The notes under the pieces: model-generated
What the model was told of the DNA's origin: nothing
Databases searched by the model: none
Seen by the model: the letters and a program-made list of their open reading frames with translations, nothing else
Part shown: positions 26,858-36,796 of the stretch, piece after piece
How the letters are laid out: each line of letters begins with the position of its first letter
Position numbering within the stretch: the stretch's first letter is position 1
NCBI GenBank assembly: GCA_963732635.1
Contig: CAVTAL010000035.1
Coordinates: 248,001 to 312,000 of the forward strand
Source: JAKFWF01 sp963732635
Lineage (GTDB): Bacteria > Pseudomonadota > Alphaproteobacteria > Rhizobiales > Hyphomicrobiaceae
Direction: 5' to 3'
Length of the DNA: 64,000 bases
Program-made: the position numbers and the translations under genes

Positions 26858-27634
26858 TCAGGCCGACGTGGCGTGGTGGGCACCACGCCGCTTGATCAGC
26901 CAGCCGACCAGCAGCACCAGCACAGCGCCGGCAATCTCGAACAGGCGAGTGGTGCCGGGCAATGACATCGACAGCATCCGCGACAGCTCTGTCATGGCCG
27001 GGAGCAGTGCGCCTTCCTGGGCAATAAGCTCACCGGAGATCCAACCGAGCAATGCCGCGCCACCCCAAACCAGCACGGGATACCGCGTCAGCAGGCCCAT
27101 GATCAGCGTCGAGCCGAACACGACGAGTGGAATCGAAATCAGCAAGCCCAGAACGATCAGCGAAGTATTGCCGTGGGCGGCGGCCGCGATCGCCAGCACG
27201 TTGTCGAGGCTCATGACAACGTCGGCGACGGCGATGATCTTGACTGCTTCCCACAAACTTGAGCCGCTGGCGACGCTGTCCTCGCTCGCTTCCTCGGTCA
27301 AAAGCAGCTTCACCGCGATCCAGAACAACAACAGGCCGCCGGCAACCTTGAGGAACGGAATGTCGAGCAACTGCTGAACGATCAGTGTGAACAGAATGCG
27401 TAGAATGATTGCAGCACCGGCGCCGAGCGCGATGCCGATCTTGCGCTGACTGGCCGGCAGCGAACGGCAGGCGAGGGCGATCACGACGGCATTGTCACCC
27501 GACAAAACGATGTTGATGCCGATGATCTTGAAAATAGAAACGGCGGTCGCGGCATTACTGCCAAACAACGCCGTCACCCAGGCAAGGATCTGATCGTTGA
27601 AACTGGACGCATCAGCCATGAAATTGAGAAGCAT
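26858..27634 (-). CDS. TerC/YjbE-family membrane protein
   Basis: A 258-residue inner-membrane protein with about seven hydrophobic segments and the TerC acidic signatures: NIVLSGDNAVVIALA in the first half and VADVVMSLDNVLAIAAAAHG in the second. In TerC relatives these Asp residues line a metal (Mn2+) path, and many members export manganese or help metallate secreted enzymes. The ATG at 27634 is preferred; 27619 is possible. A much longer in-frame opening upstream has no homology. It is convergent with the MetX-like gene and divergent from fdsB. Confidence 0.83.
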   Translation of the reverse strand: MLLNFMADASSFNDQILAWVTALFGSNAATAVSIFKIIGINIVLSGDNAVVIALACRSLPASQRKIGIALGAGAAIILRILFTLIVQQLLDIPFLKVAGGLLLFWIAVKLLLTEEASEDSVASGSSLWEAVKIIAVADVVMSLDNVLAIAAAAHGNTSLIVLGLLISIPLVVFGSTLIMGLLTRYPVLVWGGAALLGWISGELIAQEGALLPAMTELSRMLSMSLPGTTRLFEIAGAVLVLLVGWLIKRRGAHHATSA

Positions 27635-27908
27635 AATGTGCGAATTCCCCGTTCGATCCCCAGCCCTCAGGTGCCCATAGCCAATCCGGCCGCTACAGCC
27701 AACAACGAAATCCAACGCCTGGAGGACAAATAGATTCCCCCACGATGGTCTTCGGGGGTCGCTGTGTGGTGTCTCTAGTAATTCTACTGCGGCTGTGCTG
27801 GTATATGGCATACCAGATCGACATCCAACGCTTTTCGTCGAATCTGGAAGCAAATGACTTGCTGGCCGATTTAGCGGCAAGTCGCACGAGGGTCGAGGCG
27901 CTGACGAT
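27635..27908. other. Divergent intergenic region between TerC gene and fdsB
   Basis: This 274-bp gap has no credible gene. Around 27737-27759 CCCCC and GGGGG flank GATGGTCTTC and could form a short hairpin in the TerC leader. I checked that leader for a manganese (yybP-ykoY) riboswitch and do not see the conserved GGGGAGUAG-type core. Confidence 0.5.
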
Positions 27909-29624
27909 ATGAGCGAGCACGTGCGAAAGCAGCCGGGCGACGGGTCGAAGCAGGCGGTTCATCCGGGCGCGGGCCGCCGCAAGGGTCTGATGCATCCCAA
28001 GGGCCGCGTCCTCAGTACCGCCGAGGTCTCGCGGCTAACTGAGATCCTGGGCACGCGCGCACCAGAACGCCCCCTGCTCATCGAATACCTGCATCTGATC
28101 CAGGATGCCGAAAAATGCCTGCCTGTTGGCTTACTGCATGCGCTGTCCGAGTGGATGCTCATTCCGATGGCCGAAGTGTTCGAGGTGGCGACATTCTACG
28201 CCCACTTCGACGTGGTGCCGGACGGCGCACCGCGACCACCGAAGATCACCATCCGGGTTTGCAACTCGTTATCCTGCATGATGGCCGGGTCGGAAGCGCT
28301 GCTGCTAGCCCTGCAAAGTGAGAAAATGCCGGAAGTGCGTGTGGTGCGGGCACCATGCATCGGATCCTGCCACACGGCGCCGGCGGTCGAGGTCGGCCAT
28401 CATCATATCGACCATGCCACGGTCGCCAATGTGTACGCGGCCGTCGCCGGGTCCAAGACGCATGCCGCGATGCCGCTCTATCAGGATCTTGCCGCTTACC
28501 AAAAGGGCGGCGGTTATGCGGTGCTGAAATCCTGCCTAGAAGGCACGCGCACCGTCGATCAGGTGATCGGCACGTTGTCGGACGGTGGCCTGCGTGGTCT
28601 TGGCGGCGCCGGTTTCCCGACCGGGCGCAAGTGGGGCCTCGTGCGTCAAGCCGCAGGGCCGCGCCTGATGGCCGTCAACGGCGACGAGGGTGAACCCGGC
28701 ACCTTCAAGGATCGGCACTATCTTGAACGCCGTCCGCACCAGTTCCTCGAAGGCATGCTGATCGCCGCCTGGGCGGTGGAGGCGGCGGAAGTCTTTATCT
28801 ACATGCGCGACGAGTACCCGGCGGTGTTGGAAATCTTGGCGCGCGAGATTGCCAAGCTCGAAGCCGCGGGCCTGACAAAGCACACCAAGGTAACCGTCCG
28901 TCGTGGCGCCGGCGCCTACATCTGCGGTGAAGAAAGCGCGATGATCGAAAGCATCGAGGGCAAGCGCGGACTGCCGCGCCATCGTCCGCCCTACGTCGCG
29001 CAGGTCGGCATTTTCGGGCGGCCGACCCTGGTCAACAATATCGAGACGCTATTCTGGATTCCGGAGATCCTGGCCAAGGGCGCCGACTGGTTCTCCTCCC
29101 AAGGCAAGAACGGCGGCAAGGGTTTCCGCTCCTACTCAGTGTCGGGACGGGTGAAGCGCCCGGGCGTGGTGTTGGCGCCAGCCGGCTCGACCGCCAACGA
29201 CCTCATTGCGTTGTGCGGCGGATTGCTGCCGGGCCATCACTTCAAGGGCTACCTGCCGGGCGGCGCGTCGGGCGGCATCCTGCCGGCCCACATGGCAGAC
29301 ATTCCGCTCGACTTCGGTACGCTCGAAAAGCACGGTTGCTTCGTCGGCAGCCACGCGGTTGTCATCCTGTCCCACCAGGACAATATGAAAGACGTGGCGC
29401 TCAACCTGATGCGCTTCTTCGAAGATGAAAGCTGCGGTCAGTGCACGCCCTGCCGCAACGGCACCGAGAAGGCCGTGCAACTGATGAGCTCCGAAACCTG
29501 GAATACCACGCTGCTCGGTGATCTCGCCCAGGTGATGGGCGACGCCTCGATCTGCGGTTTGGGGCAAGCCGCGCCCAACCCCGTCAAATGCGTGATCCGC
29601 TACTTCCCGGAGGACCTGCGATGA
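27909..29624 (+). CDS. fdsB: NAD-dependent formate dehydrogenase, fused FdsG-FdsB diaphorase subunit
   Basis: A 571-residue protein joining two Complex-I-like modules. Residues about 30-165 are a NuoE/FdsG thioredoxin-like [2Fe-2S] domain (Cys118, Cys123, Cys150, Cys154). Residues about 190-571 are a NuoF/FdsB domain with the FMN site GLGGAGFPTGRKW, the NADH site GDEGEPGTFKDR, YICGEES and the [4Fe-4S] motif ESCGQCTPCRNG. It passes electrons from formate, oxidised by FdsA, to NAD+ in the cytoplasm. The stop overlaps the fdsA ATG (ATGA). The ORF is intact, unlike its partner. fdsC and fdsD are not nearby. Confidence 0.9.
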   Translation: MSEHVRKQPGDGSKQAVHPGAGRRKGLMHPKGRVLSTAEVSRLTEILGTRAPERPLLIEYLHLIQDAEKCLPVGLLHALSEWMLIPMAEVFEVATFYAHFDVVPDGAPRPPKITIRVCNSLSCMMAGSEALLLALQSEKMPEVRVVRAPCIGSCHTAPAVEVGHHHIDHATVANVYAAVAGSKTHAAMPLYQDLAAYQKGGGYAVLKSCLEGTRTVDQVIGTLSDGGLRGLGGAGFPTGRKWGLVRQAAGPRLMAVNGDEGEPGTFKDRHYLERRPHQFLEGMLIAAWAVEAAEVFIYMRDEYPAVLEILAREIAKLEAAGLTKHTKVTVRRGAGAYICGEESAMIESIEGKRGLPRHRPPYVAQVGIFGRPTLVNNIETLFWIPEILAKGADWFSSQGKNGGKGFRSYSVSGRVKRPGVVLAPAGSTANDLIALCGGLLPGHHFKGYLPGGASGGILPAHMADIPLDFGTLEKHGCFVGSHAVVILSHQDNMKDVALNLMRFFEDESCGQCTPCRNGTEKAVQLMSSETWNTTLLGDLAQVMGDASICGLGQAAPNPVKCVIRYFPEDLR

Positions 29625-32407
29625 GCAAGATCACGTTCGAGCTCGACGGCAAGACGGTCGAAGCGGCCGAGGGCGAGACCATCTGGCAGGTGGCGAAGCG
29701 CTCCGGCACCACCATCCCGCACCTTTGCTATCACGACGCGCCGGGCTATCGCGCCGATGGCAACTGCCGCGCCTGCGTGGTCGAGGTCGAGGGCGAGCGC
29801 GTGCTCGCCGCCTCCTGCATCCGCACGCCGACGCCGGGCATGAAGGTCAAGACCGCCAGCGAGCGCGCCACCAAGGGCCGCGCCATGGTGTTCGAACTGC
29901 TCGTCGCCGATCAGCCGAAGCCCGCCGACGCGCACGACGACAAGTCGAAGTTCTGGACCTGGGTTTCGGCGATGGGCGTGTCGACCACGAGCCGCCTGCC
30001 GGCCGCCGATGCTAAGCCCGCATCCGACACCACCCATTCGGCGATCTCGGTCAACCTCGACGCCTGCATCAATTGCGGCCTGTGCGTGCGCGCCTGCCGC
30101 GAGGTGCAGGCCAACGACGTCATCGGCATGGCCTATCGCGGCCACGGCTCGAAAGTGGTGTTCGATTTCGATCCAAGGCATGGGCCAGTCGACCTGCGTC
30201 GCCTGTGGCGAGTGCGTGCAGGTCTGTCCGACCGGCGCGCTGATGGAATCGAAACTGCTCGATCAGGCCACGCAGATAAAAGGCGGTCGAGGCCGATCGC
30301 AGCGTCGATACGCTATGCCCCTATTGCGGCGTCGGCTGCCAAACCACGGTTCACGTCAAGGGCGAAAAGATCGTCGCCGTCGATGGCCGCAATGGCCCGG
30401 CCAACAACAACCGGCTGTGCGTCAAGGGCCGCTTCGGCTTCGACTATATCCATCATCCCGACCGCCTTACCAAGCCGCTGATCCGTCGCGACGGCGTGGC
30501 GAAAGACCCGAAGGTTCAAATTCGCCGCGAGGACGTCTCGAAATACTTCCGCGAGGCAACCTGGGAAGAAGCGCTCGACAAGGCGGCCGGCGGCTTCAAG
30601 TCGATCTTGGACAGCAATGGCGGACCGGCACTCGCGGGTTTTGGCTCGGCCAAGGGCTCGAACGAAGAAGCCTATCTGTTCCAGAAGCTGATCCGCACCG
30701 CGTTTCACACCAACAACGTCGATCACTGCACCCGGCTGTGCCACGCCTCTTCGGTAGCGGCACTGATGGAGGGCCTGAACTCGGGCGCCGTCACCGCGCC
30801 ATTCACGGCGGCCAAGGACAGCGACTGCATCATCGTCATCGGTGCGCGCCCGGCCGAGAACCATCCGGTGGCCGCGACCTATCTCAAGAACGCCGCCCGT
30901 CGCGGCGCCAAGCTGATCGTGATGGACCCGCGCGGCCAGAACTCCGGCCTGTCGAAAGTCGCGAGCCACATCCTGCAGTTCAAGCCCGGCACCGACGTCG
31001 CCCTGCTCAACGGCATGCTGCACACCATCGTCGAGGAAAAGCTCTACGACCAGCAGTACGTGCAGGCGCACACCGAGGGCTTCGAGGCGCTGGCCGCCAG
31101 CGTCAAGGACTACAGCCCGGAGGCGATGGAGCCGCATTGCGGCATCGCCGCCGGCACCGTGCGCGAAGTCGCCCGCCTCTACGCCCGTTCGAACGCCTCG
31201 CTGATCTTCTGGGGCATGGGCGTATCGCAGCACACGCACGGCACCGACAATGCCCGCTGCCTGATCGCGCTCGCACTGACCACCGGTCAGATCGGTCGTG
31301 CCGGCGCCGGCCTGCATCCGCTGCGTGGTCAGAACAATGTGCAAGGCGCGTCCGACGCCGGCCTGATCCCGATGTTCTTCCCGGACTATAAGTCGGTCGA
31401 GGACGCCGCGATCCGCACGCCATATGAAGACCTGTGGGGCATGAAGCTCGACCCCAAGCGCGGGCTGACCGTGGTCGAGATCATGCACGAGATGGAGGCC
31501 GGCTCAATCAAGGGCCTGTTCGTCATGGGCGAGAACCCGGCGATGTCTGACCCGGACCAGAACCACGCCCGCAAAGGACTGGCCGCACTCGAACACCTCG
31601 TGGTGCAGGACATCTTCCTCACCGAAACCGCCTGGCATGCCGACGTCGTGCTGCCGGCGTCCGCCCACGCCGAAAAGTGGGGCACCTTCACCAACACCAA
31701 CCGGCAGGTACAGATCGGTCGACCGGTGGTGGCGCCGCCCGGCGAGGCGCGTCAGGACTGGGAACTGTTGCAACAACTGGCGCAACGCCTCGGCCTCGGC
31801 TGGACCTACACGCATGCCGGCGACGTGTTCGACGAGATGACCAAGGTGATGCCATCGCTCGCCAACATCTCGTGGGAGCGGGTGAAGCGGGAGGACGCCG
31901 TAACCTATCCGGCGTCGGCGCCAGACAAGCCCGGCGCCGACATCATCTTCGGCAACGGCTTCCCGACCAAGTCGGGCCGCGCCCGCATCGTTGCCGCCGA
32001 GTTGCGCGCGCCGGACGAAGTCCCCGATGCCGAGTTCCCGCTGGTGCTGACCACCGGCCGCCTGCTTGAACACTGGCACACCGGCTCGATGACACGCCGC
32101 TCGTCGACGCTCGACAGCCTGGAGCCGGAAGCAATCGCCGGCCTTCACCCGCGCGAGATGGAGCGGTTGGGGCTAGCGCCTGGTGATCTGATCAACGGTC
32201 GCCACTCGGCGCGGCGAAATCACGCTCAAGGCCCGCGCCGACCGCGACGTGGCAACCGGCATGGTATTCATCCCGTTCGCGTTCGCGGAAGCCGCCGCCA
32301 ACTTCCTGACCAATCCGCAGCTCGACCCGATGGGCAAGATCCCGGAGTTCAAGTTCTGCGCCTGCAAGGTGGAAAAGGCCGAGCCGATGCCGGCGGCAGC
32401 CGAGTAG
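29621..32407 (+). pseudogene. fdsA: Formate dehydrogenase catalytic subunit, three frameshifts
   Basis: The molybdenum subunit of soluble NAD-linked formate dehydrogenase. All modules are present but spread over three frames. The N-terminal [2Fe-2S] domain (CYHDAPGYRADGNCRAC) and first [4Fe-4S] motif (CINCGLCVRAC) are in the first frame. CVACGECVQVCPTGAL is in the second, from about 30176. CPYCGVGC, the bis-MGD domain and VDHCTRLCHASSV are in the third, from about 30281. The last 70 residues are back in the first frame, from about 32197. Each break is explained by one extra base in a run: A at 30175-30176, A in 30278-30281 and G at 32197-32198. Removing all three gives about 927 residues, a normal length. 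This is either sequencing error or recent inactivation. Confidence 0.85.
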
Positions 32408-32635
32408 GCCGCCACCAGCGAGGTCATTCGCGAGGCACCCTCGGTTGATGGGCCGCCGAGCATGATTGGTCTGATCGCCAAGTCGACGGCGCGGTGCACT
32501 GAATTGAATCCAGCGATGCGAGTGATCTCTGTTAATCGCTTTAGATCGTGCCAGCGCAGCGGCGCGCCGATTGACGGCTGGCCGGGGTCTGCAATGTCGA
32601 CCACGGAAAATGCCATCGCCACCGGGAGTGCGCGC

Positions 32636-33814
32636 GTGAGTTTCACTTGTTCGCGGCCCGCCGCCGTGCGGATGATGTTGCTTGCCGGCGTGGTGCTGCT
32701 GTCGGCCCTGGCCGGTGACGCGTTCGGCCAGTCGCGCCGACGGACCCAAGAGCCACCGCCACCACCCGAGCCACTGCCAGAAATCAGCGGCGAGGCGGCG
32801 AAGTGCAGCTTTGCCTATCATGCCGCGCTTGCCCGTATCGGCGACGAGCGCGCAAGGCCACTGGTCGGGTTCGAAAATCAGGCGCGGGTCGCGGAACCGG
32901 GCCTCACCGGCAAGTGGCTCTATTGGATCAAGACCGGCAGGGGCGCCAAGCCGGCGACCTCGGAACAGGTTTGTACGGAAACGGTCATCCGGAGTGGCCG
33001 GCAGCGTTGCACGCGATGGGAAACAAGGAAGATCGACGCGGCCATCGTTGGCGCGCAACCGAGCACCGAGGAGACGGCCGTATTGCGATCGCTGGATGGC
33101 TTCGTCACCGACAAGGGTGCGGCGCTCGAGTTCGGCTCCAATGGCCGGCAGTTCGTGACGTTGCAGCGCGTTGCCGCCGAGATTGCAGGCTACAGCACCC
33201 AACCGCGACATCCGGCTTTGTGCAATGGCGCATCGGAAATGCTGGATTTCCATGCCACCAATTTGGCCGGCGTCAAGAAGCGCGCCGACGATGTGGCGGC
33301 GTTGGCCGCGAAGGCACTCGGACTTGCGCGTCAGCGCGTCACGGCGGCCCGCGAGCAGCGGATGGCTTGGGCGCGGGCGTTCAATGCCGCGCTAGCCGCA
33401 TCGCAGGCCCAACCCCCTGCAGTCGAGACGGGCGAGGCCGCGCCGAAGCCGATGGCCGCGGTCGCGCCCGTCCCGGTTCCGAAGTTGGGCCCGATCGCGG
33501 TCGATGCCGACCCGGCGAAACTCGTTCTGCTGGCGCTGGAGGGTATGCTGGCGCCCGAGCAACTGAAAGTTCTCGAGGGCGAGACGGGCGCGATCCGCCG
33601 CCTGCAACGAGCGCGCGAGCTGACTTCGGCGTCGGCAATGCCGGATGCAAGCCCGGCCACGCAGGCCGCTGCCGGTGCAGCCTTGAGGATGGTCGAAGCC
33701 GCCGCCTATGGTGAGTTGCAGGCGGCGCGGCTGAAGCAGTTTCAAGGGCTGTTTCTCGGCACTCTCGACCGTATCCGTGACGCCCACCGTGCGAACTGCA
33801 CCTGCGGCGATTGA
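32636..33814 (+). CDS. Secreted protein of unknown function
   Basis: About 392 residues. With the GTG start at 32636 (GGGAG upstream) the protein opens with a signal peptide (RPAAVRMMLLAGVVLLSALAGDAFGQ); an ATG at 32594 would put 14 more residues ahead of it. A Pro-rich stretch (EPPPPPEPLPE) follows, then a domain with several cysteines (AKCSFAY, EQVCTETVI, RQRCTRWE, PALCNGA, ANCTCGD). A long Ala-rich helical C-terminal half follows. No family is recognised. It is likely periplasmic. It follows the formate dehydrogenase genes by 229 bp on the same strand, and no functional link is evident. Confidence 0.65.
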   Translation: MSFTCSRPAAVRMMLLAGVVLLSALAGDAFGQSRRRTQEPPPPPEPLPEISGEAAKCSFAYHAALARIGDERARPLVGFENQARVAEPGLTGKWLYWIKTGRGAKPATSEQVCTETVIRSGRQRCTRWETRKIDAAIVGAQPSTEETAVLRSLDGFVTDKGAALEFGSNGRQFVTLQRVAAEIAGYSTQPRHPALCNGASEMLDFHATNLAGVKKRADDVAALAAKALGLARQRVTAAREQRMAWARAFNAALAASQAQPPAVETGEAAPKPMAAVAPVPVPKLGPIAVDADPAKLVLLALEGMLAPEQLKVLEGETGAIRRLQRARELTSASAMPDASPATQAAAGAALRMVEAAAYGELQAARLKQFQGLFLGTLDRIRDAHRANCTCGD

Positions 33815-33990
33815 CCTGCCGGCATCCACGAGCCCACTGTCGTCGAGCCGCCCCGGGAAACCGTCGAGCCAAAATGCTGACCTGACCCGCCGGGCCCGCA
33901 AAAAAGTCGCGGTTCGGGTTGCGGCCGGGGCGCGGTCCTGTTATCACCCTGGCGCGCTACCCTTCTCAGGGTCCCGGCGCAATCCCGGCA

Positions 33991-34064
33991 TGGGGAATTG
34001 TCTAACGGTAGGACTGCAGACTCTGACTCTGCCTGTCTAGGTTCGAATCCTAGTTCCCCAGCCA
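33991..34064 (+). tRNA. tRNA-Gln(CTG)
   Basis: A 74-nt cloverleaf: acceptor TGGGGAA with TTCCCCA, D arm GTCT/GGAC, anticodon stem GCAGA/TCTGC around loop CTCTGAC (anticodon CTG), and T arm CTAGG-TTCGAAT-CCTAG. Discriminator G and an encoded CCA end the gene. All stems pair. Reads CAG codons. Confidence 0.95.
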
Positions 34065-34589
34065 ACTCCGCACAGAACAGCGAACCACACCGGTCGACCT
34101 TGTGTCGCTAGTAACGTGCTGTTCAAGAACATCTTTCTGACCGCAGATGCGGATCTCTCGGTCGTCGACCCAACCCGGTCGATCAGCCATCCAATGTACC
34201 GCCAGCGGATTGCCACATCGCCGCTCACGTTGCGCTCGCGCACCGTGCCAACGTCAGCCAAGGGGTGCGCGGTTCCGCTGTGAAGCGAGACATGGCCGGG
34301 CGCGGCGCTTCATCCACCACCAACTCAGACAGACCAGGCCGGCCATAGTGGCCTGCAACATCGAACTCCCATTTGCCTCGGATGACATCGGGTGCCTGCG
34401 ACAAGAATCGCGAGTTCCTCACGAAGTGCGGCGGCGTCACCGACGACGAGATCGACGACCTCAAAACCTGCCCCATGCATCAGCGTCCCCCAAATTCCCT
34501 CTCCAAAACTTTGTTGACAAGCAGCGGGTGGCATCACACGCTTTAAGAAAATTTCACGCCAAGTGAAGTTGCTCTCCGGGAGAAATGCC
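34065..34589. other. Intergenic region downstream of tRNA-Gln
   Basis: 525 bp with no recognisable gene. A short frame from the ATG near 34383 (about 54 residues, beginning MTSGACDKNREFLTKCGG) has three cysteines and acidic residues but no known homology or ribosome-binding site. The last 60 bp must contain the promoter of the transporter operon; GGGAG before 34590 is its ribosome-binding site. No integrase or repeat of the tRNA 3' end was found here. Confidence 0.5.
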
Positions 34590-35891
34590 ATGACATCATT
34601 GAAAGTGTCCCAAGCGATCAGCTTGGCAGGATTGCTTGCGCTCGGCACCGCCACCGGCGCCCTGGCGCAGGCCAAAGAACTCAAAGTTGGTGTCATCTAC
34701 GACCAGACAGGCGCTTTTGCGGCCGGCGGCTCGAAGGCCGCTGCGGTCGGCACCCAGATCGCCATCGACCTGATCAACGAAAAGGGCGGCGTCGAAGGCT
34801 ACAAAATCGTACCGATCAATGCTGACGCGCAATCCAAGACCGATGTCGCCATCAACGAGGCCGAACGCCTGCTCAATGACGCCAAGGTCGATCTGCTGAT
34901 GGGTGTGTTCTCGTCAGCGCACTGCGTGCCAATGGCCGCCAAGGTCGACGCCGCCAAGAAGTTCATGTGGGCCAACGTCTGCGTGGCGTCCGCCGTATTC
35001 AAGGACAAGAACCTGCAGTACGTGTTCCGCCCACAGGTCCACTCCGACCAGTTCGGCGAAGCGTCCTGCGCATTCGTCGCCGAAAACGCCAAAGACAAGC
35101 TCAAGAAGGAAATCAAGGACGTCAAAGTCGCGATTATCCATGAGGATGGTCCATACGGCGTCGGCGTCGCCCAGGGCAATGAAGCGAAGTGCAAAGAGCT
35201 CGGCATGCAGATCGTCCACAAGGAGGGCTATGCCGCCACCTCGACCGACCTGTCTGCGTTGGTGACCAAACTTCGCCGCGCCCAGCCGGACGTCATCCTG
35301 CATACCGGCTACAATCCGGACATCACGCTGTTTCTGCGCCAATCGAAAGAAGCCGGGCTGAAGTGGGCGGCGCTGATCGGACACGGCGCCGGCTACGGCC
35401 AGATCGACAAGCTGGTCGAGACCTTCAAGGCCGATGCCGACTTCATCTACAACGTCGATCCGGTGGCCGCGCAGTTGCTCGATCCGAAATCGCTGAAGCC
35501 CGGCCTCGCTGATCTGACCACCGAGATGGTCAAGCGCTACAAGGCGGCGACGGGTGCCAACGAAGTACCGCCGCACACCTCCATGGGCTTCAACCAGGCC
35601 TGGATCTTCTTCTCCGACGTGTTGCCGCGTGCCATCAAGAACCACGGTGGCGTCGCGCCGGAATCGTTGCGCAAAGCGGCACTCGAAACAGACATTCCCG
35701 AAGGCGGCACCATCCAAGGCTATGGCGTGAAATTCTTCCCGACCGGACACAAGATGGCCGGCCAGAACGAGCGCTCATCGCCGGTCGTCATGCAGTACGT
35801 GAAAGGCGAGACCAAGATTGCCTGGCCAAAGGCGATGCGCACGCTCGACCCGATGCTGCCGCTACCGGCCGGCCATGCCTACGCACGCTGA
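34590..35891 (+). CDS. Branched-chain-type ABC transporter substrate-binding protein
   Basis: A 433-residue periplasmic binding protein of the Peripla_BP_6 (LivK) type. The signal peptide ends near ALGTATGALAQA (about residue 26). The mature protein starts KELKVGVIYDQTGAFAAGG and contains AIDLINEKGGVEGYKI and LLNDAKVDLLMGVFSSAHC, all typical. The ligand cannot be read off; the family takes branched amino acids, urea, amides and aromatic acids. First gene of a five-gene transporter cassette (binding protein, two ATPases, two permeases). The ATG at 34590 has GGGAG upstream. Confidence 0.9.
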   Translation: MTSLKVSQAISLAGLLALGTATGALAQAKELKVGVIYDQTGAFAAGGSKAAAVGTQIAIDLINEKGGVEGYKIVPINADAQSKTDVAINEAERLLNDAKVDLLMGVFSSAHCVPMAAKVDAAKKFMWANVCVASAVFKDKNLQYVFRPQVHSDQFGEASCAFVAENAKDKLKKEIKDVKVAIIHEDGPYGVGVAQGNEAKCKELGMQIVHKEGYAATSTDLSALVTKLRRAQPDVILHTGYNPDITLFLRQSKEAGLKWAALIGHGAGYGQIDKLVETFKADADFIYNVDPVAAQLLDPKSLKPGLADLTTEMVKRYKAATGANEVPPHTSMGFNQAWIFFSDVLPRAIKNHGGVAPESLRKAALETDIPEGGTIQGYGVKFFPTGHKMAGQNERSSPVVMQYVKGETKIAWPKAMRTLDPMLPLPAGHAYAR

Positions 35892-35952
35892 AGCGCATAA
35901 CCCGAGGCGCACACAGCGCCTTGGGTGACACTCCCAGGGGGACGCGCCCGCG

Positions 35953-36684
35953 ATGGCCATGCTTGAAGTTTCGGGGCTGACGAAGAAGTTCGGCGGCTTC
36001 GCTGCCGTCAGCAACGTGTCGTTCAAGGTCGAGCAAGGCGAGATCCTCGGCCTGATCGGCCCCAACGGCTCCGGCAAGAGCACGACGTTCAATTGCGTGG
36101 CCGGCATGTTTCAGCCGACAGCAGGCTCGATCCGCTTCCAAGGCGAAGAAATCGGCGGGCTGACCGCCAACAGGGTCTGCCACAAGGGCATTGGCCGCAC
36201 GTATCAGATCCCGCGACCATTCCGGAACCTCAGTCTGCTGGAAAACGTCGCGTTGTCGGCGTGGTTTGGCCAACAAGGCAAAACCTCGCGCACCGAGTGC
36301 TGGAAACAGGCCGAACGCGCGCTGGCGCTGGTCGGCTTGCCCACCGACGCGACGTCGCGAACGGACGGGATGGGAGCCGGCGCCTTGAAGCAGCTGGAAC
36401 TCGCCCGCGCATTGGCGACGCAGCCAACACTGCTGCTGGCGGACGAGAGCCTGAACGGCCTCGATCATACCGAAATGGATCAGGCCGCGGACATGTTGCA
36501 ACGCATCCGGCGCGACATGAACATCACCATCGTCTGGGTCGAGCACATCATGGGCGTGCTGATGCGCGTGGTTGACCGGGTCGTGGTGCTTGATCACGGA
36601 GAGAAGATCTTCGACGGCGCTCCCAAAGCAGCCCAGGCGGACAAGCGCGTCATTGAGGTCTACCTCGGCGCGGAGGCGGCGTGA
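35953..36684 (+). CDS. ABC transporter ATP-binding protein, LivG type
   Basis: A 243-residue ATPase with Walker A GPNGSGKST, Q-loop region RTYQIPRPF, Walker B LLLADE and H-loop VEHIM. The ABC signature, normally close to LSYGDQRRLEIARAL, is MGAGALKQLELARAL, so the Ser-Gly-Gly core is weak. Other residues needed for ATP binding are intact. It follows the binding-protein gene by 61 bp and pairs with the LivF-type ATPase downstream. Confidence 0.88.
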   Translation: MAMLEVSGLTKKFGGFAAVSNVSFKVEQGEILGLIGPNGSGKSTTFNCVAGMFQPTAGSIRFQGEEIGGLTANRVCHKGIGRTYQIPRPFRNLSLLENVALSAWFGQQGKTSRTECWKQAERALALVGLPTDATSRTDGMGAGALKQLELARALATQPTLLLADESLNGLDHTEMDQAADMLQRIRRDMNITIVWVEHIMGVLMRVVDRVVVLDHGEKIFDGAPKAAQADKRVIEVYLGAEAA

Positions 36685-36751
36685 TGGTGTCAGCATCGGC
36701 GATTGCGCCTCGCAAAGGCCTCAACCGATTGTGGCATCTCCCCCACCCCAT

Positions 36752-36772
36752 CTCTCCCGAACGCCGGGAGAG
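36752..36772. repeat. Small palindrome between livG-type and livF-type genes
   Basis: CTCTCCCG (36752-36759) and CGGGAGAG (36765-36772) form a perfect 8-bp stem with a 5-base loop, inside an unusually long (112 bp) gap within the operon. It resembles the short CTCCCCG-type palindromes scattered in rhizobial genomes, and could tune expression between operon genes. Confidence 0.5.
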
Positions 36773-36796
36773 CCTTAGGGTTCGCGAGGGTATGCC

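Noticed and set aside
27635..27800. Manganese (yybP-ykoY) riboswitch upstream of the TerC gene
   Set aside because: This element often precedes TerC-family genes, but its conserved core sequences were not found.
30313..31488. 391-codon open frame antisense to fdsA
   Set aside because: fdsA homology covers the whole interval; the antisense reading is a codon-bias shadow.
33991..34064. Genomic island integrated at tRNA-Gln
   Set aside because: No integrase, no repeat of the tRNA 3' end and no sharp composition change were seen downstream to 47 kb.
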